Positions 1 through 10,259 of a stretch of 64,000 bases of DNA are shown here, in pieces. The position numbers and the translations under genes were made by a program. Below the pieces are notes generated by a model that searched no databases, was not told the origin of the DNA, and worked only from the letters and a program-made list of their open reading frames with translations. The DNA is taken from the NCBI RefSeq assembly GCF_036898095.1, contig NC_090744.1, positions 12,613,093-12,677,092 of the forward strand, written 5' to 3'. Within the stretch, counting starts at the first letter, position 1. Every line of letters starts with the position of its first letter. Source of the stretch: Palaemon carinicauda (Eukaryota; Arthropoda; Malacostraca; Decapoda; Palaemonidae).

Positions 1-372
1 TTTGTATATTACAGTCAAATTACAGATTAATTTTAGAAAATAAAAATGGAAAAGGTTTAGAATTTTTTTTATATAGTCTACATTTTATATTTATATATAT
101 CAGAGCCTCTATTCTAATATATCTCACAGTTATATATTATTTCTATATGTATACAGCATAAAATTTGTATATTACAGTCAAATTACAGTTTAATCTTAGA
201 AAATAAAATTTTTTAGAAAATGTTGTAATATAGTCTACATTTTATATTTCTATATGTCAGAGCCTCTATTCTAATATATCTTACAGATATATATTATTTC
301 TATATGTATACAGCATAAAATTTGTATATTACAGTCAAATTACAGTTTAATCTTAGAAAATAAAAAGTTTCT
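1..372. repeat. AT-rich tandem repeat, about 160-bp unit
   Basis: The segment starting TTTGTATATTACAGTC occurs at 1, 164 and 321, giving periods of 163 and 157 bases. Each unit also holds a conserved TCAGAGCCTCTATTCTAATAT block. The first unit is cut by the window edge, so the array probably continues to the left. No coding potential is seen. It looks like a short satellite or a tandemly duplicated element end. Confidence 0.8.
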
Positions 373-1060
373 TTATTTAGAAAATCCAAAATCCTGCTCG
401 AAATCTTGAAGAAGAAGAAGACTTTGTTTACATTTTACAATCGTAAACAAATAGTAACTTTGTGTCTGGTGGTCTGTGATTTATCTTGTTTTAAGGTAAA
501 TTATTAATAATTTTAACGCCATTTCTTATCTTATATATCAGCAGGATAACTGTGAGCAATCTGGGAGTATAATTTGTTGAATATAATTTGTAAATATGAG
601 TTAAAAGTGTCTAAAGACGCCAGTTTAAATTGTCGATTGGAAACATAGAGGAAAATGCTGGTTAAGCCAGTCGTAATTTAACGATAAATTCTTATTATTA
701 CGTATAAAATATCTTATGTAAATACTATTTTAGATCATTATAAACAATATTTCTCCCATTAGAATATATTTTATAAGAAATAAGGAAGCTTAAGCCTTTG
801 TAGAATGACGGACAAAGCCTTTACGTACATTTGCGGAACGGAAATCTTACTTCAATTAAATTTACCATGTCCTAGGATGTATGTACCCGTGTTTTTCGTG
901 CTATAAATCCCCCCTCCCGTATTTAATCGAACGTATATACGGTTAGATTGCTCTCCCGAATGAACACCAATGTAATCACTTAATGGTCTTCTGGTAAAAG
1001 TATAGAATAATACAATAAACAGTTTTGGTGAAGTTTTACTGTATTACAGATTCTCATTTC
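373..1060. other. No gene seen
   Basis: AT-rich unique-looking sequence with scattered stops in all frames. No splice-flanked open stretch, RNA gene or recognisable element was found. Confidence 0.5.
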
Positions 1061-1243
1061 GAACAGAAAATATGTTTTCCTGTAGTAAATAACGTGATTT
1101 GACCGAATTTCAACCGCAAACCAACAGAACAACCAATTCGACTAACTTTAAGTAGCCGAACTGGTTGCTGTTATTATGGATGAAATGAAGGTCAAATTTG
1201 GTCAAATCACGTTATTTACTACAGGAAAACATATTTTCTGTTC
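1061..1243. repeat. Hairpin element with perfect 43-bp inverted arms
   Basis: Bases 1061-1103 and 1201-1243 are exact reverse complements over 43 bases (left arm starts GAACAGAAAATATG). The 97-base loop is itself an imperfect palindrome: CAACCAATTCG pairs with CGAACTGGTTG with one mismatch. The whole 183-bp block would fold into one long hairpin. There is no ORF. A foldback or MITE-type non-autonomous element is the likeliest explanation. A clear target-site duplication was not found. Confidence 0.8.
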
Positions 1244-1587
1244 AAATGTTTAAATATAATGTCTTTTAGTATATATATTTTGTTAAAATGTTTAGATATA
1301 ATGACTTGTTAAAATTCCGTGTCACTTCACTCACGTATGTACTGCGAACGATAACATTAGCAACGTTATCAATGATACACAGCGTTACCAACGTTATGGT
1401 GGCATTGCTAACATTAGCAACGCTACGATAATATTATCATGTGTATTTTAAAGAATGTTTCTGTATACCCTTCACACAATATATAAAAAGGTACAAAAAG
1501 GGTACAGAACCTAACAAACCCACCTAACCTAACCTAGAAGTTCCCAGGTCACAAACCCAATATAATGTCGTTTGTTATATATATCAT
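1244..1587. other. No gene; short CCTAA run
   Basis: No coding feature is seen. Around 1501-1540 there is a short imperfect CCTAA run, and around 1345-1425 the words ATTAGCAACG and ACGTTAT recur. Both are too short to define an element. Confidence 0.4.
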
Positions 1588-1623
1588 TTGTTCCATAACT
1601 GAAATACAAACCACTCTGTTTAA
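1588..1623 (+). mobile_element. Relic of a DIRS-type left terminus
   Basis: TTGTTCCATAACTGAAATAC followed by AAACCAC is almost the same as the left end of the DIRS element that starts at about 30018, and it matches the reverse complement of the internal complementary region at 36113-36151. Only the terminal 36 bases are present before the similarity stops, so this is a broken end. Confidence 0.55.
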
Positions 1624-1831
1624 GATCAGATCAGATCAGATTCAGGTTGAGGCTTTGCCTTTTCAACGGCGCCTCTATGTCTTTTAGTTTTGTGTGTTCC
1701 TTATTTTCACTAGTTTTTCTCTTTTCATCCGCATTTGTTGTAGTACTCTTTTCTTATTTTCAATATTTTCTTCACAAAAAAGGAATTTTCCAACTGTTTG
1801 TGCACTATCTTCTTCGTATGGTTGTTGGAGC

Positions 1832-2935
1832 TCAATTGCTTTTTATTCTTATATCACTAAACTGTGGGCAATATAACATGAAGTGGTTAGCATTTTCTTC
1901 TACATCACAGAATACACAGTTTATATTTCCATCTTGGTGTCTGTTTTTTATATTCAAGCCCAGTGAGTTTGTCCTTGCTCTGAATAATAAAATTGACGAA
2001 AATGTGTTGTCATACACTTCCTCCTCCTTGATTTCACTTTTCCAGTTTTTATACAAAATTAGACTCTCCTTGTACTCCATTTCACTCTTCCATTTGCTTG
2101 TGTCCCATTCTTTTGTTCTCTTCTTTATGTCCTCTTTCGTACATCTCTTGACTTCTATCATCGCCAACCCACATTCCTCAGCATACTTCTTCACATGCAT
2201 CCACCACTTCCTCTCTTTTTCTTCCATATCATTGGCTATTGCTGATAGTAAGTCCTTTTCTCCCTTATAAATGCTATTAAGGTACCTCAGCTTTCCATCT
2301 ATTACCCTTGTTTTCATAGCAGATGCTCCTAAATCCCCTCTCAAGGCTACAATTGCTGTATTCTTTACACCCCCTAACATCCTTCTATACACTCCATTCT
2401 CTATTCTTTGCAACTTTTCTATTTCCGTTTCCGTTAAGTTAATTAAGTTTGTTCCATATAATATAGAAGGTAGTGCTACACTTTTCCAGTATGCTTTCCC
2501 TATCATTATCTTATTACAACTTTTTCTATGTAAGATTAGCTAGCTTTTGCGCCTTAACTATCATTTCACTTTTCTGTGTTTTGAACATATTCCTACTATC
2601 ATCTACCTTGATACCTAGGTATTTAATATTGCTTACTACTCTTATTCCCTCTATATTATCTGGTTTCTCCTACATATTATATATAAGTACGCTACTTTTG
2701 TCTGAACCACACTGCTTTCCTATATCTATCACTTTCCTTATGTTCAATTCAGCATCCTCTATATTCTCAGCAAGCACTAGGACATCATCAGCAAAAAATA
2801 ATACTACTAGCTTTATAATATAATTTTTAAAACCATTACCTTCCTTTTCTACTTGTTTTATAATCTGATAAGTAATTAATTTGAATAATGTTGTAGAGCC
2901 AGTACAGCCTTGCTTTATTCCACTACTCACTTAGG
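1832..2935 (-). pseudogene. Non-LTR retrotransposon reverse transcriptase, broken
   Basis: Two minus-strand open segments form one decayed LINE polymerase. The upstream one (2930-2670) has the RT palm motifs: SGIKQGCTGSTTLF, and FFADDVLVLAEN with the catalytic Asp pair. The downstream one (2506-1832, 224 residues) matches the thumb and tail of non-LTR RTs. It ends in a Cys/His finger, C-x2-C-x8-H-x4-C (CVFCDVEENANHFMLYC), as seen in many LINE ORF2 C-termini. The two segments lie in different frames with no open connection between 2506 and 2670, so there is at least one frameshift. The endonuclease and RT fingers are missing, which fits 5' truncation. Family (Jockey, CR1 or RTE type) cannot be set by eye. 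Confidence 0.75.
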
Positions 2936-3639
2936 TTAGGGAAAGGTCGTTACAATGCGTCGTCCGCTGAAGCCACGGCCAAGTTAATCGGTCGTAAAAT
3001 TTCCTCCAAGCATTGTTTCCTGCCTGACTATAATAACACCCGTTGGGCGGCGCGCTGATTGGCTATCAGCTGGTGGCGCAAGCTTGAACAGTTATCAATG
3101 TGAGGACTTATGTTTTCGCTAATTCCAACAATGTAATTTTTAACCTCTTATTAAGATTGTTATTTCATTGTGACACGTGCTGAAATTATGTCGAATACTA
3201 ATTTGTTATATATACAACCAAAGGTTAGGTTAGCCAACATCTAGTTAAAGATATTTTGGTAGATAAAGCCAGTGTCAAACAAACCAACTGAACTAACCCT
3301 TTCGTTGGCCGCATGATTTCAAATTTTTAATACCCCCCCCCCACATGACCCGAGATTGACCTGGAGTCGACCTTTTCCAACTCTAACCGCCGTAATGGAT
3401 AGACGTGTTGCGCATAGTTACTCTTTGAGCGATGTTGTTGAGTTTATCACTCATATTGATCAAATTGATTCGTTGAAGAAAATAAGGTATTTACACCTAC
3501 GGGACTTTACTCGAGTTGCCCCAAATTTTTTCATTATTTATTTTGAAAAGGGCTCTTAGGTGATTTTAGGGGTCCATGTGAGAAGTGTAAGATTGGTGGC
3601 GCAAGAACCCGAGGATTTTGGTTTTAGCGACATCGAATA
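2936..3639. other. No gene seen
   Basis: Contains short TTAGG words near 2935 and 3222 and a poly-C run near 3336. A 67-codon open stretch at 3356-3559 has no motif, no splice context and no recognisable product. Confidence 0.4.
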
Positions 3640-3859
3640 TTAACCCTTTCGCCCCCAAAGGTCGTACCGGTACATTCTTGCAAAACACTGTTATTTACAT
3701 GTTTTTGATAACTTTATGAGAAACTTAAGGCATTTTCCAAAAGAATGAGGCCAACCTGACCTCTCTATGACAAAAATTAAGGCTGTTAGAGCAATTTAAA
3801 AAAAATATATAGCAAAATGTGCTCAAAATTTAACCTTTTGGTGGGGGTAAAACGGTTAA
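3640..3859 (+). mobile_element. piggyBac-type MITE, shortened diverged copy
   Basis: Flanked by TTAA on both sides, with inner ends CCCTTTCGCCCCCAAAGG and GGGGGTAAAACGG. The body shares AACCTGACCTCTCTATGACA and the AAAATTAAGGCTGTTAGAGC block with the six longer copies in this window, but is only 220 bases because the second TTTACCCCCATGG segment is absent. It is the most diverged copy. Confidence 0.75.
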
Positions 3860-4692
3860 GGTAAACCTGAGTAACTTTTTTACTATGACAATGTGGTTAA
3901 GATATAATTTTGGGTGCTGCCCATACCTTTTTTTTTGTGTAGGAGAGAGACTTACGAAGTGGGTCCGGGGGCTTGCTCCCGAGTAGGGGTAGTGACCTGG
4001 GAACTACTAGGTTGGGTTAGGTTGGGTTTGTGGGATTCGTATGTTAGCGACAGTGGTTGGGGGGTCGCAGGGGGCGTTAGCCCCCCGGTTAGGTCACGAG
4101 GAAGGTAAGGATATGGCTTGTAGGCCAGGTTAGGAGGGGAATTTTGGGTTAGTTGTCCATTTTTCTCGCACATTTCCGACATCCATGACCAGAGTGGTCC
4201 TAGTATGTAGTTGTTGGGACAAGCATTTACAAAACTAGTGACTTTAACATTATTTCATTCCGTGATTATTCCCGTGAAAAAGAGTCGATTTCGGACTATT
4301 TTTTACTCGATTTTCGGCCGGTCCAAGGGCTGTCCCCATAAATTACAAAGGGTCTGACATGGCTAGGTGGTGTTCTCTGCAAGCAGGGGTTTCCTGTCCA
4401 TTGTTATACAAAGGCTCCAGTGTATGGTATGCGGAACTAACCAATTATTCACGTATAGTCAGTCCTCTGTCATTGTTGGGGCTTTGGTAACATAGACCTT
4501 TGCGAAGAGCGAAAAATCACGTAATATTTAGCTCCAGGATGAGTCTACACATAAACCGCTAAAATAGCTGACCACTGTCTATGCTCGGTCGACTAACACC
4601 GTGAAGTAACTGTAATACATTGTTTTCACATGGTTTTTATCATGGTATTTTAGTTCATATCAATTTGTTTATTACAATGCATGGACACTACT
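3860..4692. other. No gene; interspersed GGTTAG/GGTTGG words
   Basis: No supported coding feature. Between 4008 and 4150 there are several TTAGG-like words (AGGTTGGGTTAGGTTGGGTT and others), which resemble degenerate arthropod telomeric repeat. The open frames on both strands here are by-products of this composition. Confidence 0.4.
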
Positions 4693-5745
4693 TTACTGTT
4701 AAGGCAAGATGACTCAATTCGTACAAGGCAAGACAACTCGATGCCTAAGCGGCATTCCTACAAAGCAAGATGACTTAACTCCTAAGCGGCTTTCCTACAA
4801 GTCTCAATGACTCGATGCTTATACTGCTTTCCTACATGACAAGACAACTCAACGTTTAAGCGGCTTTCCTACAAAGCACAACGACTCAACACCTACGTGG
4901 CTTTCCTACAAGGCAAGACAAATCAACGCCTAAGCAGCATTCCTACAAGGCAAGATGACTCGACGCCTAAGCGTCTTTCCTACAAGGCAAGACGACTCGA
5001 CGCCTAAGCGGCTTTCCAACTTGGCAAGACGACTCGACGCCTAAGCGGCTTTCCAACTTGGCAAGACGACTCGACGCCTAAGCGGCTTTCCAACTTGGCA
5101 AGAGGACTCGACGCCTAAGCGGCTTTCCAACTTGGCAAGACGACTTGACGCCTAAGCGGCTTTCCAACTTGGCAAGACGACTCGACGCCTAAGCGGCTTT
5201 CCAACTTGGCAAGACGACTCAATGCCTAAGCGGCTTTCCTAGAAGCCAAGGCAACTCAACGCCTAAGAGGCTTTCCTAGAAGCCAAGGCAACTCAACGCC
5301 TAAGAGGCTTTCCTAGAAGCCAAGGCATCTCAACGCCTAAGAGGCTTTCCTAGAAGCCAAGGCAACTCAACGCCTAAGAGGCTTTCCTAGAAGCCAAGGC
5401 AACTCAACGCCTAAGAGGCTTTCCTAGAAGACAAGGCAACTCAACGCCTAAGCAGCTTTATTACAAGGCAAGAAAACTTGATGCCTAAGCGGCTTCTATA
5501 AGGCAAGGCAACTCAACGCTAAGCGGCTTTTCTGTAGGGCAAGACAAGTCAACGCCTAGGCGGTTATTCTACAAGGCAAGATGATGTAACGCCTAATAGT
5601 CTTTGCTACAAGGCACAACGGCTCAACGCCTGTGTGGCTTTTCTTCAAGGCAAGATGACTCGACGCTTAAGGAGCTTTCCTACATAGCAAGATGACTCAA
5701 TGCCTTAGCGGCTTTACTACAAGGCGAGACGACTCAACGCCCAAG
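4693..5745. repeat. Minisatellite, 37-bp unit, about 28 copies
   Basis: A tandem array of the unit GGCAAGACGACTCGACGCCT followed by AAGCGGCTTTCCTACAA. Spacings read at 4986, 5023 and 5060 are exactly 37 bases. Two inner blocks are strongly homogenised: about 4986-5225 (ending CCAACTT) and about 5233-5440 (GCCAAGGCAACTCAACGCCT type, ending CCTAGAA). The outer units are more diverged, as expected if the array grows from the centre. There are no protein features. Confidence 0.9.
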
Positions 5746-6555
5746 TCTTCGCCACGACACCCTACATATAAGTAACAAGAAAACCCTTGTTTTTATGTAA
5801 CAATACCCACCGATAGTGCAATAAAGACAGTACAGTATTACTGTAATGTATGTACTGTAATATCACTACAGTACAGCTTGATTAGCAAAGGTGGGACAGC
5901 ACATCTCATAAGTGGTTAGTGTCTACGGCAGGTTGACTCACAACCCTACCATGGCATGTATCTAAGTACAGTATGGTATTTTGTATACACTACAGTAATT
6001 AACCAAAACAAATTAATAGAATATATGGGCATATGTATCGTAACCTCAACTTTAACATAAGGTATCATGCGGTGCTCGATCAAGGCCCCCATGAATCTAA
6101 TTGTGAAATACAAAGATGTATCTTAATTTTGGAGCTTATGATGGAAAGTGGTCCTAGTAGTGTTTTTGACTTTTAAGATGAGCAACAAAAGCCATTTATA
6201 CATACAGTATAGTTGGCAGTGTGTTAAAGATTTGTTTTCCAAAGTAGAGACAATAAAAGTGGGTCATATCGGTGATTGACGATAACTTCAATGAAGGTCA
6301 AATAACCATCACCAACAGCAACATTGTTAATGAATGTTCTAATTCAAGAACTATATAACCTTTTAAACAGTAGTGTACCAGTTTTGCCCCCTTTAAAGGT
6401 TAACAGCCCCCTTGCCAAATGGGACCGCTCTTCTACAAAAGACCTCTAATTTGACCTGACAGAATGTGCCTACCTCATCTGATCTGGTGTTGGATGCCCT
6501 CCCTACCTAACCTAACTTAACTCGGAGCACTGTAAATTAGATAATGTAACATTCC
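5746..6555. other. No gene seen
   Basis: Unique-looking sequence. It includes a self-complementary stretch around 5825-5880 built of TACAGTA and TACTGTA words. No ORF, exon or element was recognised. Confidence 0.4.
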
Positions 6556-6866
6556 TTAACCCTTTTACCCCCAAAGGACGTACTGGTACGTTTCACAAAA
6601 GCCACCCCTTTACCCCCATGGACGTACCGGTACGTCCATGCAAAAAAATGCTTTAAAAATTTATTTTTTCATATTTTTTATATTTTTTTTTAGAAAAATT
6701 CAGGCATTTTCCAAGAGAATGAGATCAACCTGACCTCTCTATGACAAAAATTAAGGCTGTTAGAGCAATTTAAAGAAAATATGCTGCAAAATGTGCTGGG
6801 GAAAAAATAACCCCTTGGGGGTTAAGGGTTGGAAATTTCCAAAGAGCTTGGGGGTAAAAGGGTTAA
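6556..6866 (+). mobile_element. piggyBac-type MITE, full-length copy
   Basis: 311 bases including a TTAA at each side. Terminal inverted repeats are CCCTTTTACCCCCAA at the left and its complement at the right. Inside is the perfect 18-base palindrome GGACGTACCGGTACGTCC. TTAA target duplication plus CCC-starting termini are the hallmark of the piggyBac superfamily. There is no ORF, so it is a non-autonomous derivative. Confidence 0.85.
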
Positions 6867-7434
6867 TCTTGAACTATTTGCATATTTGTATCTCCCAGCT
6901 CGGATCCTGCGGAGTTTTCGACCAGGCACGGTGAACCTAACCTACTATATAGTGCCCTAAATCTTAACTTTTTTATCAGTATCCATAAAGGACAAATTCA
7001 TCTTTACCCTGAGACTAGTTTCCCCCTGAGGTCTCCTGTTACTGATATCCAAAGGTAGGGCATTGTAAGGGGTTGCCTTTTTTATGTTGAAATCCATATG
7101 AAAACCCTAATTTCCAATTTAGAATAACTCATGTAGATATAGTTTATAGAAAGGATGTCCAGTATATATGGTATTTTTGACACTTAAAAGGGTAAAAATG
7201 AAGTGTTGTTAGGTCAACTCGACAGAGATGTCACATAGAGCATTCACAGTAGGTTTTTTGGTCTCACATAACGTAAGGGGAATTATTAGAGACGATGATA
7301 GAACATGGAAAACGTTTAGCGGGATGCACCAGAAATGTTTTGAAACAAAATTGAGTTATAAATTTCAAAGTCCCATACAGTATTCCATTGTTTTCTGATA
7401 GTTTTTTTATGCAAATAATGAACTTAATAATGCA
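6867..7434. other. No gene seen
   Basis: No supported feature. From about 7435 the sequence becomes GC-richer and leads into the exon-like block described next. Confidence 0.4.
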
Positions 7435-7797
7435 GTGATGTTCAATGGAAAATGGATTTTGACAAAGGAAAAATCTATTTCTGGGGAGATACCTGTGACG
7501 CCCGGTGAAAAGGGACCTTACCCAAGATCTCCGGCTCGTTCCGGCGCTCTTGCACGCACTAGCCTACATGTTAGCTGTACAGTAATTACCCAGAGGCTCC
7601 AGCACATATATACTTTTTGCTCCGGCGCACTACGGAGTAGTTTAAATCTCACCAGTTTAGTAATTACAATGGGGCTCCGGCCCCTTTTTTAGTACGAACC
7701 TTACATGCACACCATATTCCTCCCAAACTCTCTATAATTTTCATGTTATTTTAGAGTCTCCGGGAGCGTCTTAATTTATTTAACCTTTTTGTTACAG

Positions 7798-7986
7798 AAA
7801 GTCCGTTGTGCCGTCAAGGGTTGCTCCGCCTCCTTTACGGATCCGATAGGCCACGATGTCTGCCGATCCCACGCCCACTGTGCGATCTCCTTCATCTGTG
7901 AACCGGGCCAGGCCCCCTACATGGTCTGGTTCCCGGAGGCTTGCACCTTGTGCTACGATCTCTCAACGGTCTTGCTTAATGATGAT
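7798..7986 (+). CDS. Exon A: Cys/His-rich, Gag-like zinc-binding segment
   Basis: Open for 63 codons between an acceptor (CTTTTTGTTACAG before 7798) and a donor (GATGAT|GTAAG at 7987), phase 0 at both ends. The peptide has a C-x4-C pair (CAVKGC), then GHDVCRSHAHC, then WFPEACTLCY. It is a Cys/His pattern compatible with zinc binding. It loosely resembles the N-terminal Cys-rich part of DIRS Gag proteins elsewhere in this window (for example near 24630: CSKGC then DPHTICVKCRG). It could be an exon of an unrecognised host gene or the Gag of an intron-containing element. The upstream GC-rich stretch 7480-7700 may be its leader. Confidence 0.5.
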
Positions 7987-8140
7987 GTAAGATTTCTCTA
8001 TTTCTACTGTTTCTTCTATGATTATAATATTGAATTTCAATTCAGTGTTCTATTATCAAATTTTGAGATGTATCTTACTGTTTTATATTTGGAAATACGT
8101 TAATTTTTTCCTTAGTTCTAATGTATTTTACCACTTCCAG

Positions 8141-8410
8141 GCTGATGAGGATGCTCTCCGGGCCGCCAAATCCAGCCTCCGGCCCTGGGTGTCAGGGTTT
8201 GGAAGAAACGCCCCCACCGGCTGCCCTTATCTCCTTGATGGTGACATGGCCTCCCATCTTTTTCCAGGCTCCTCCTCAGCGGCGGTACCTTCAGCCCTAG
8301 CCGCTCCCATGATTGAAGCTATCAGGGCGGCTATCCCTCTGGAGGAAGATGACCAGCTCTCAGGAGACGTCTCCGCCCTGGATATCAACGTCGAACCAAT
8401 GGACGAGCAG
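8141..8410 (+). CDS. Exon B: continuation of the exon A protein
   Basis: Begins after the acceptor ACCACTTCCAG and runs 90 codons in phase 0 to a possible donor GAGCAG|GTTAG at 8411. The frame would otherwise stay open to the stop at 8516-8518. The 154-base gap from exon A (7987-8140) has GT and AG ends and joins in frame. The peptide is not recognised. It contains LRPWVSGFGRN, a Ser/Ala-rich middle and an acidic end (PLEEDDQLSGDVSALDINVE). The GC content is much higher than the surroundings, as for coding sequence. Confidence 0.5.
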
Positions 8411-8708
8411 GTTAGTGGTGTTGAGTTGGCAGATCCCTTTCTCTCACCTACTCCTTCCTCTTCCTCATCTTTCCTCGGCTTTGATATACTTTTGTACCAT
8501 ACAATAAATGGGCAGTAGTCCCCAATTTCATGTTTAAAGTCCAAGGGTTGTCATAGAAAGAAATCCTCTGCGGTTGGCTGAAATATTCGAGTATGTTACT
8601 AGATAATATATACTCTATATCTGTTTATAAATATACTGTAAAAGTAACTTGTACCTTATGTTTAATTTAAGAATAAGAAGGAAAAAACCCTGCGTTGTGG
8701 CCTAAATA
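8411..8708. other. Putative intron, left part
   Basis: Follows the candidate donor of exon B. If that donor is not used, the reading frame continues for 35 more codons (Ser-rich) to a stop at 8516-8518. No other feature is seen. Confidence 0.35.
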
Positions 8709-9017
8709 TTAACCCTTTCACCCCCAGGCTATTTGGAAATTTCCAACCCTTAACCCCCAGGGGGTTATTTTTTCCCCAGCACATTTTGCAGTATATTTTT
8801 TTTAAATTGCGCTAACAGCCTTAATTTTTGTCATAGAGAGGTCAGGTTGGTCTCATTCTCTTGGAAAATGCCTGAATTTTCTCAAAAAATTATCAAAAAT
8901 ATGAAAAAAAAAATTTTTATAGCATTTTTTTGCAAGGACGTACCGGTACGTCCATGGGGTTAAAGGGATGGCTTTTGTGAAACGTACCAGTACGTCCTTT
9001 GGGGGTAAAAGGGTTAA
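8709..9017 (-). mobile_element. piggyBac-type MITE, reverse orientation
   Basis: TTAA flanks at 8709-8712 and 9014-9017. Reading the minus strand gives the same order as the other copies: CCCTTTTACCCCCAAAGGAC, the GTACCGGTAC palindrome core, the CCTGACCTCTCTATGAC block and the GGGGTTATT end. No ORF. Confidence 0.85.
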
Positions 9018-9216
9018 ATGAAATAGGATAATTAATTTATTTTGGCCAAGAATGATGTCACATATACAAACAAAAAACTTGTTTGTTGTCCTTGCTTTGT
9101 CATATTATATATACAGTGAAATGTAAAATTCACAAGTATAGTAAGTTGTATTTGTATAAAGTAATGCACAGTACTTGCCTGCTAATTTATTTCTATTTTG
9201 ACCCATATTTCCATGT

Positions 9217-9715
9217 TGAAAATTACCGGTTACAGTGAAGCTTCCATTTCTTTTTTCCGTAAATAAATTTGATTTGGTATATGGAGGCAGTATATTGCAA
9301 AGCATATTAGAAAGTTAAGCTTGCAATCAAAAATGAAATTTAGAAATAATATTCCATGCTGGTACTGTATTAAGTTCGCCAATGTGTAACTTTTTAAGTT
9401 TGATTTACCAATCTGATTCTTTCAAAGCTTAAATAGGATTGAAAGCATATGACTAAATACTGAAAATTACGGGTTATAATTTAGATTCCTCTGTTTTGTA
9501 TCTAACAAGTTTGATTTGGTATATGATTACAATATAATGTAAGTCATATCAGCAAGTTATCAGTGCATCTTTAATGCACAGCTTGAAAGAAACTTGAAGA
9601 TTAGAAATAGATTTCCTTGCTAGTACTCTTTGAAGATCACCAGTGCTTTAACTTTTTCATTATGACTTTCCAGTTTGATTCTTTGAAAGAGTAAAATATT
9701 TTTATCATATACATT
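9217..9715. repeat. Diverged direct duplication, about 244-bp unit
   Basis: Bases 9217-9460 and 9461-9715 share an ordered set of similar blocks: TGAAAATTAC at 9217 and 9461, TTTGATTTGGTATATG in both, then GAAATTTAGAAATA/AGATTAGAAATAGA, GCTGGTACT/GCTAGTACT, and TTTGATTCTTT with AAAG. Many substitutions separate the two, so the duplication is old. It lies in the presumed intron between exons B and C. Confidence 0.6.
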
Positions 9716-9831
9716 TTGCCGTGATCTGTAGCTCTGTCTTGGAAGGGGATTGAAAGCACATCATGAGATGATTGGTGAACATTCCAACGTTTGCTTGTAA
9801 ATTTGTTTAATGCCTTTTATTTGATTTCCAG

Positions 9832-9987
9832 GAAGATGCCCCAGAATACGATGATTCCGACGAAGAAATTCCATCTGGAGATGCTCTCTTTCCAATGGTT
9901 GCCATCCAAGGTATGGAGTCGGGCGAGGAAGAGAACGGAGTCGAAGAAGACAACTCTTCCATCGGATCAAACGGACCCGATATCGAA
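9832..9987 (+). CDS. Exon C: acidic segment
   Basis: 52 codons, phase 0 at both ends, between the acceptor TTTGATTTCCAG and the donor GAA|GTACGT. The peptide is very acidic (starts EDAPEYDDSDEEIPSG, later ESGEEENGVEEDN). The phase and the acidic end of exon B make it a plausible continuation of the same transcript. It could instead belong to another host gene on this strand. WDR55 proteins have acidic tracts, and one WDR55 exon lies at 29055, but the WD-repeat exons needed between them were not found. Confidence 0.5.
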
Positions 9988-10140
9988 GTACGTTGACTGC
10001 GTGGCTGATTGAATATTGAAGAATGTCTTGTGTCTTGATTTTGGATGATTCATAATAATTATCTTGCTGTTCAGAAGTTTAACTCAGTACCAGTCATCGA
10101 CATACAGTATTTTTATAAATTCTTCTCTTGTTTTTTTCAG

Positions 10141-10182
10141 GATGCCCTTAGTAAAGCAGACCTAACAGTAAATGAATCAGAT
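10141..10182 (+). CDS. Exon D: 14-codon microexon candidate
   Basis: A 42-base open stretch between a strong acceptor (TTGTTTTTTTCAG) and donor (GAT|GTAAGT), again phase 0 at both ends. The peptide is DALSKADLTVNESD. Its strength rests only on the splice signals and on keeping the same phase as exons A to C. Confidence 0.4.
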
Positions 10183-10259
10183 GTAAGTAATAGATAATTT
10201 ATGAGAAGTAATTCTTGATTTTAATAGTTTTACAGTACTTGGTGATAACATAAGTAGGT

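Noticed and set aside
3356..3559. 67-codon plus-strand frame
   Set aside because: No motif, no splice or promoter context, length expected by chance.
4693..5745. CRISPR-like array of regular repeats
   Set aside because: Units are contiguous 37-base repeats without unique spacers, in a eukaryotic genome with no cas genes.
9832..10182. Assigning exons C and D to WDR55
   Set aside because: Acidic N-termini fit WDR55 loosely, but no WD40 exon lies between 10.2 and 29 kb, and the phase (0) continues from exons A and B instead.
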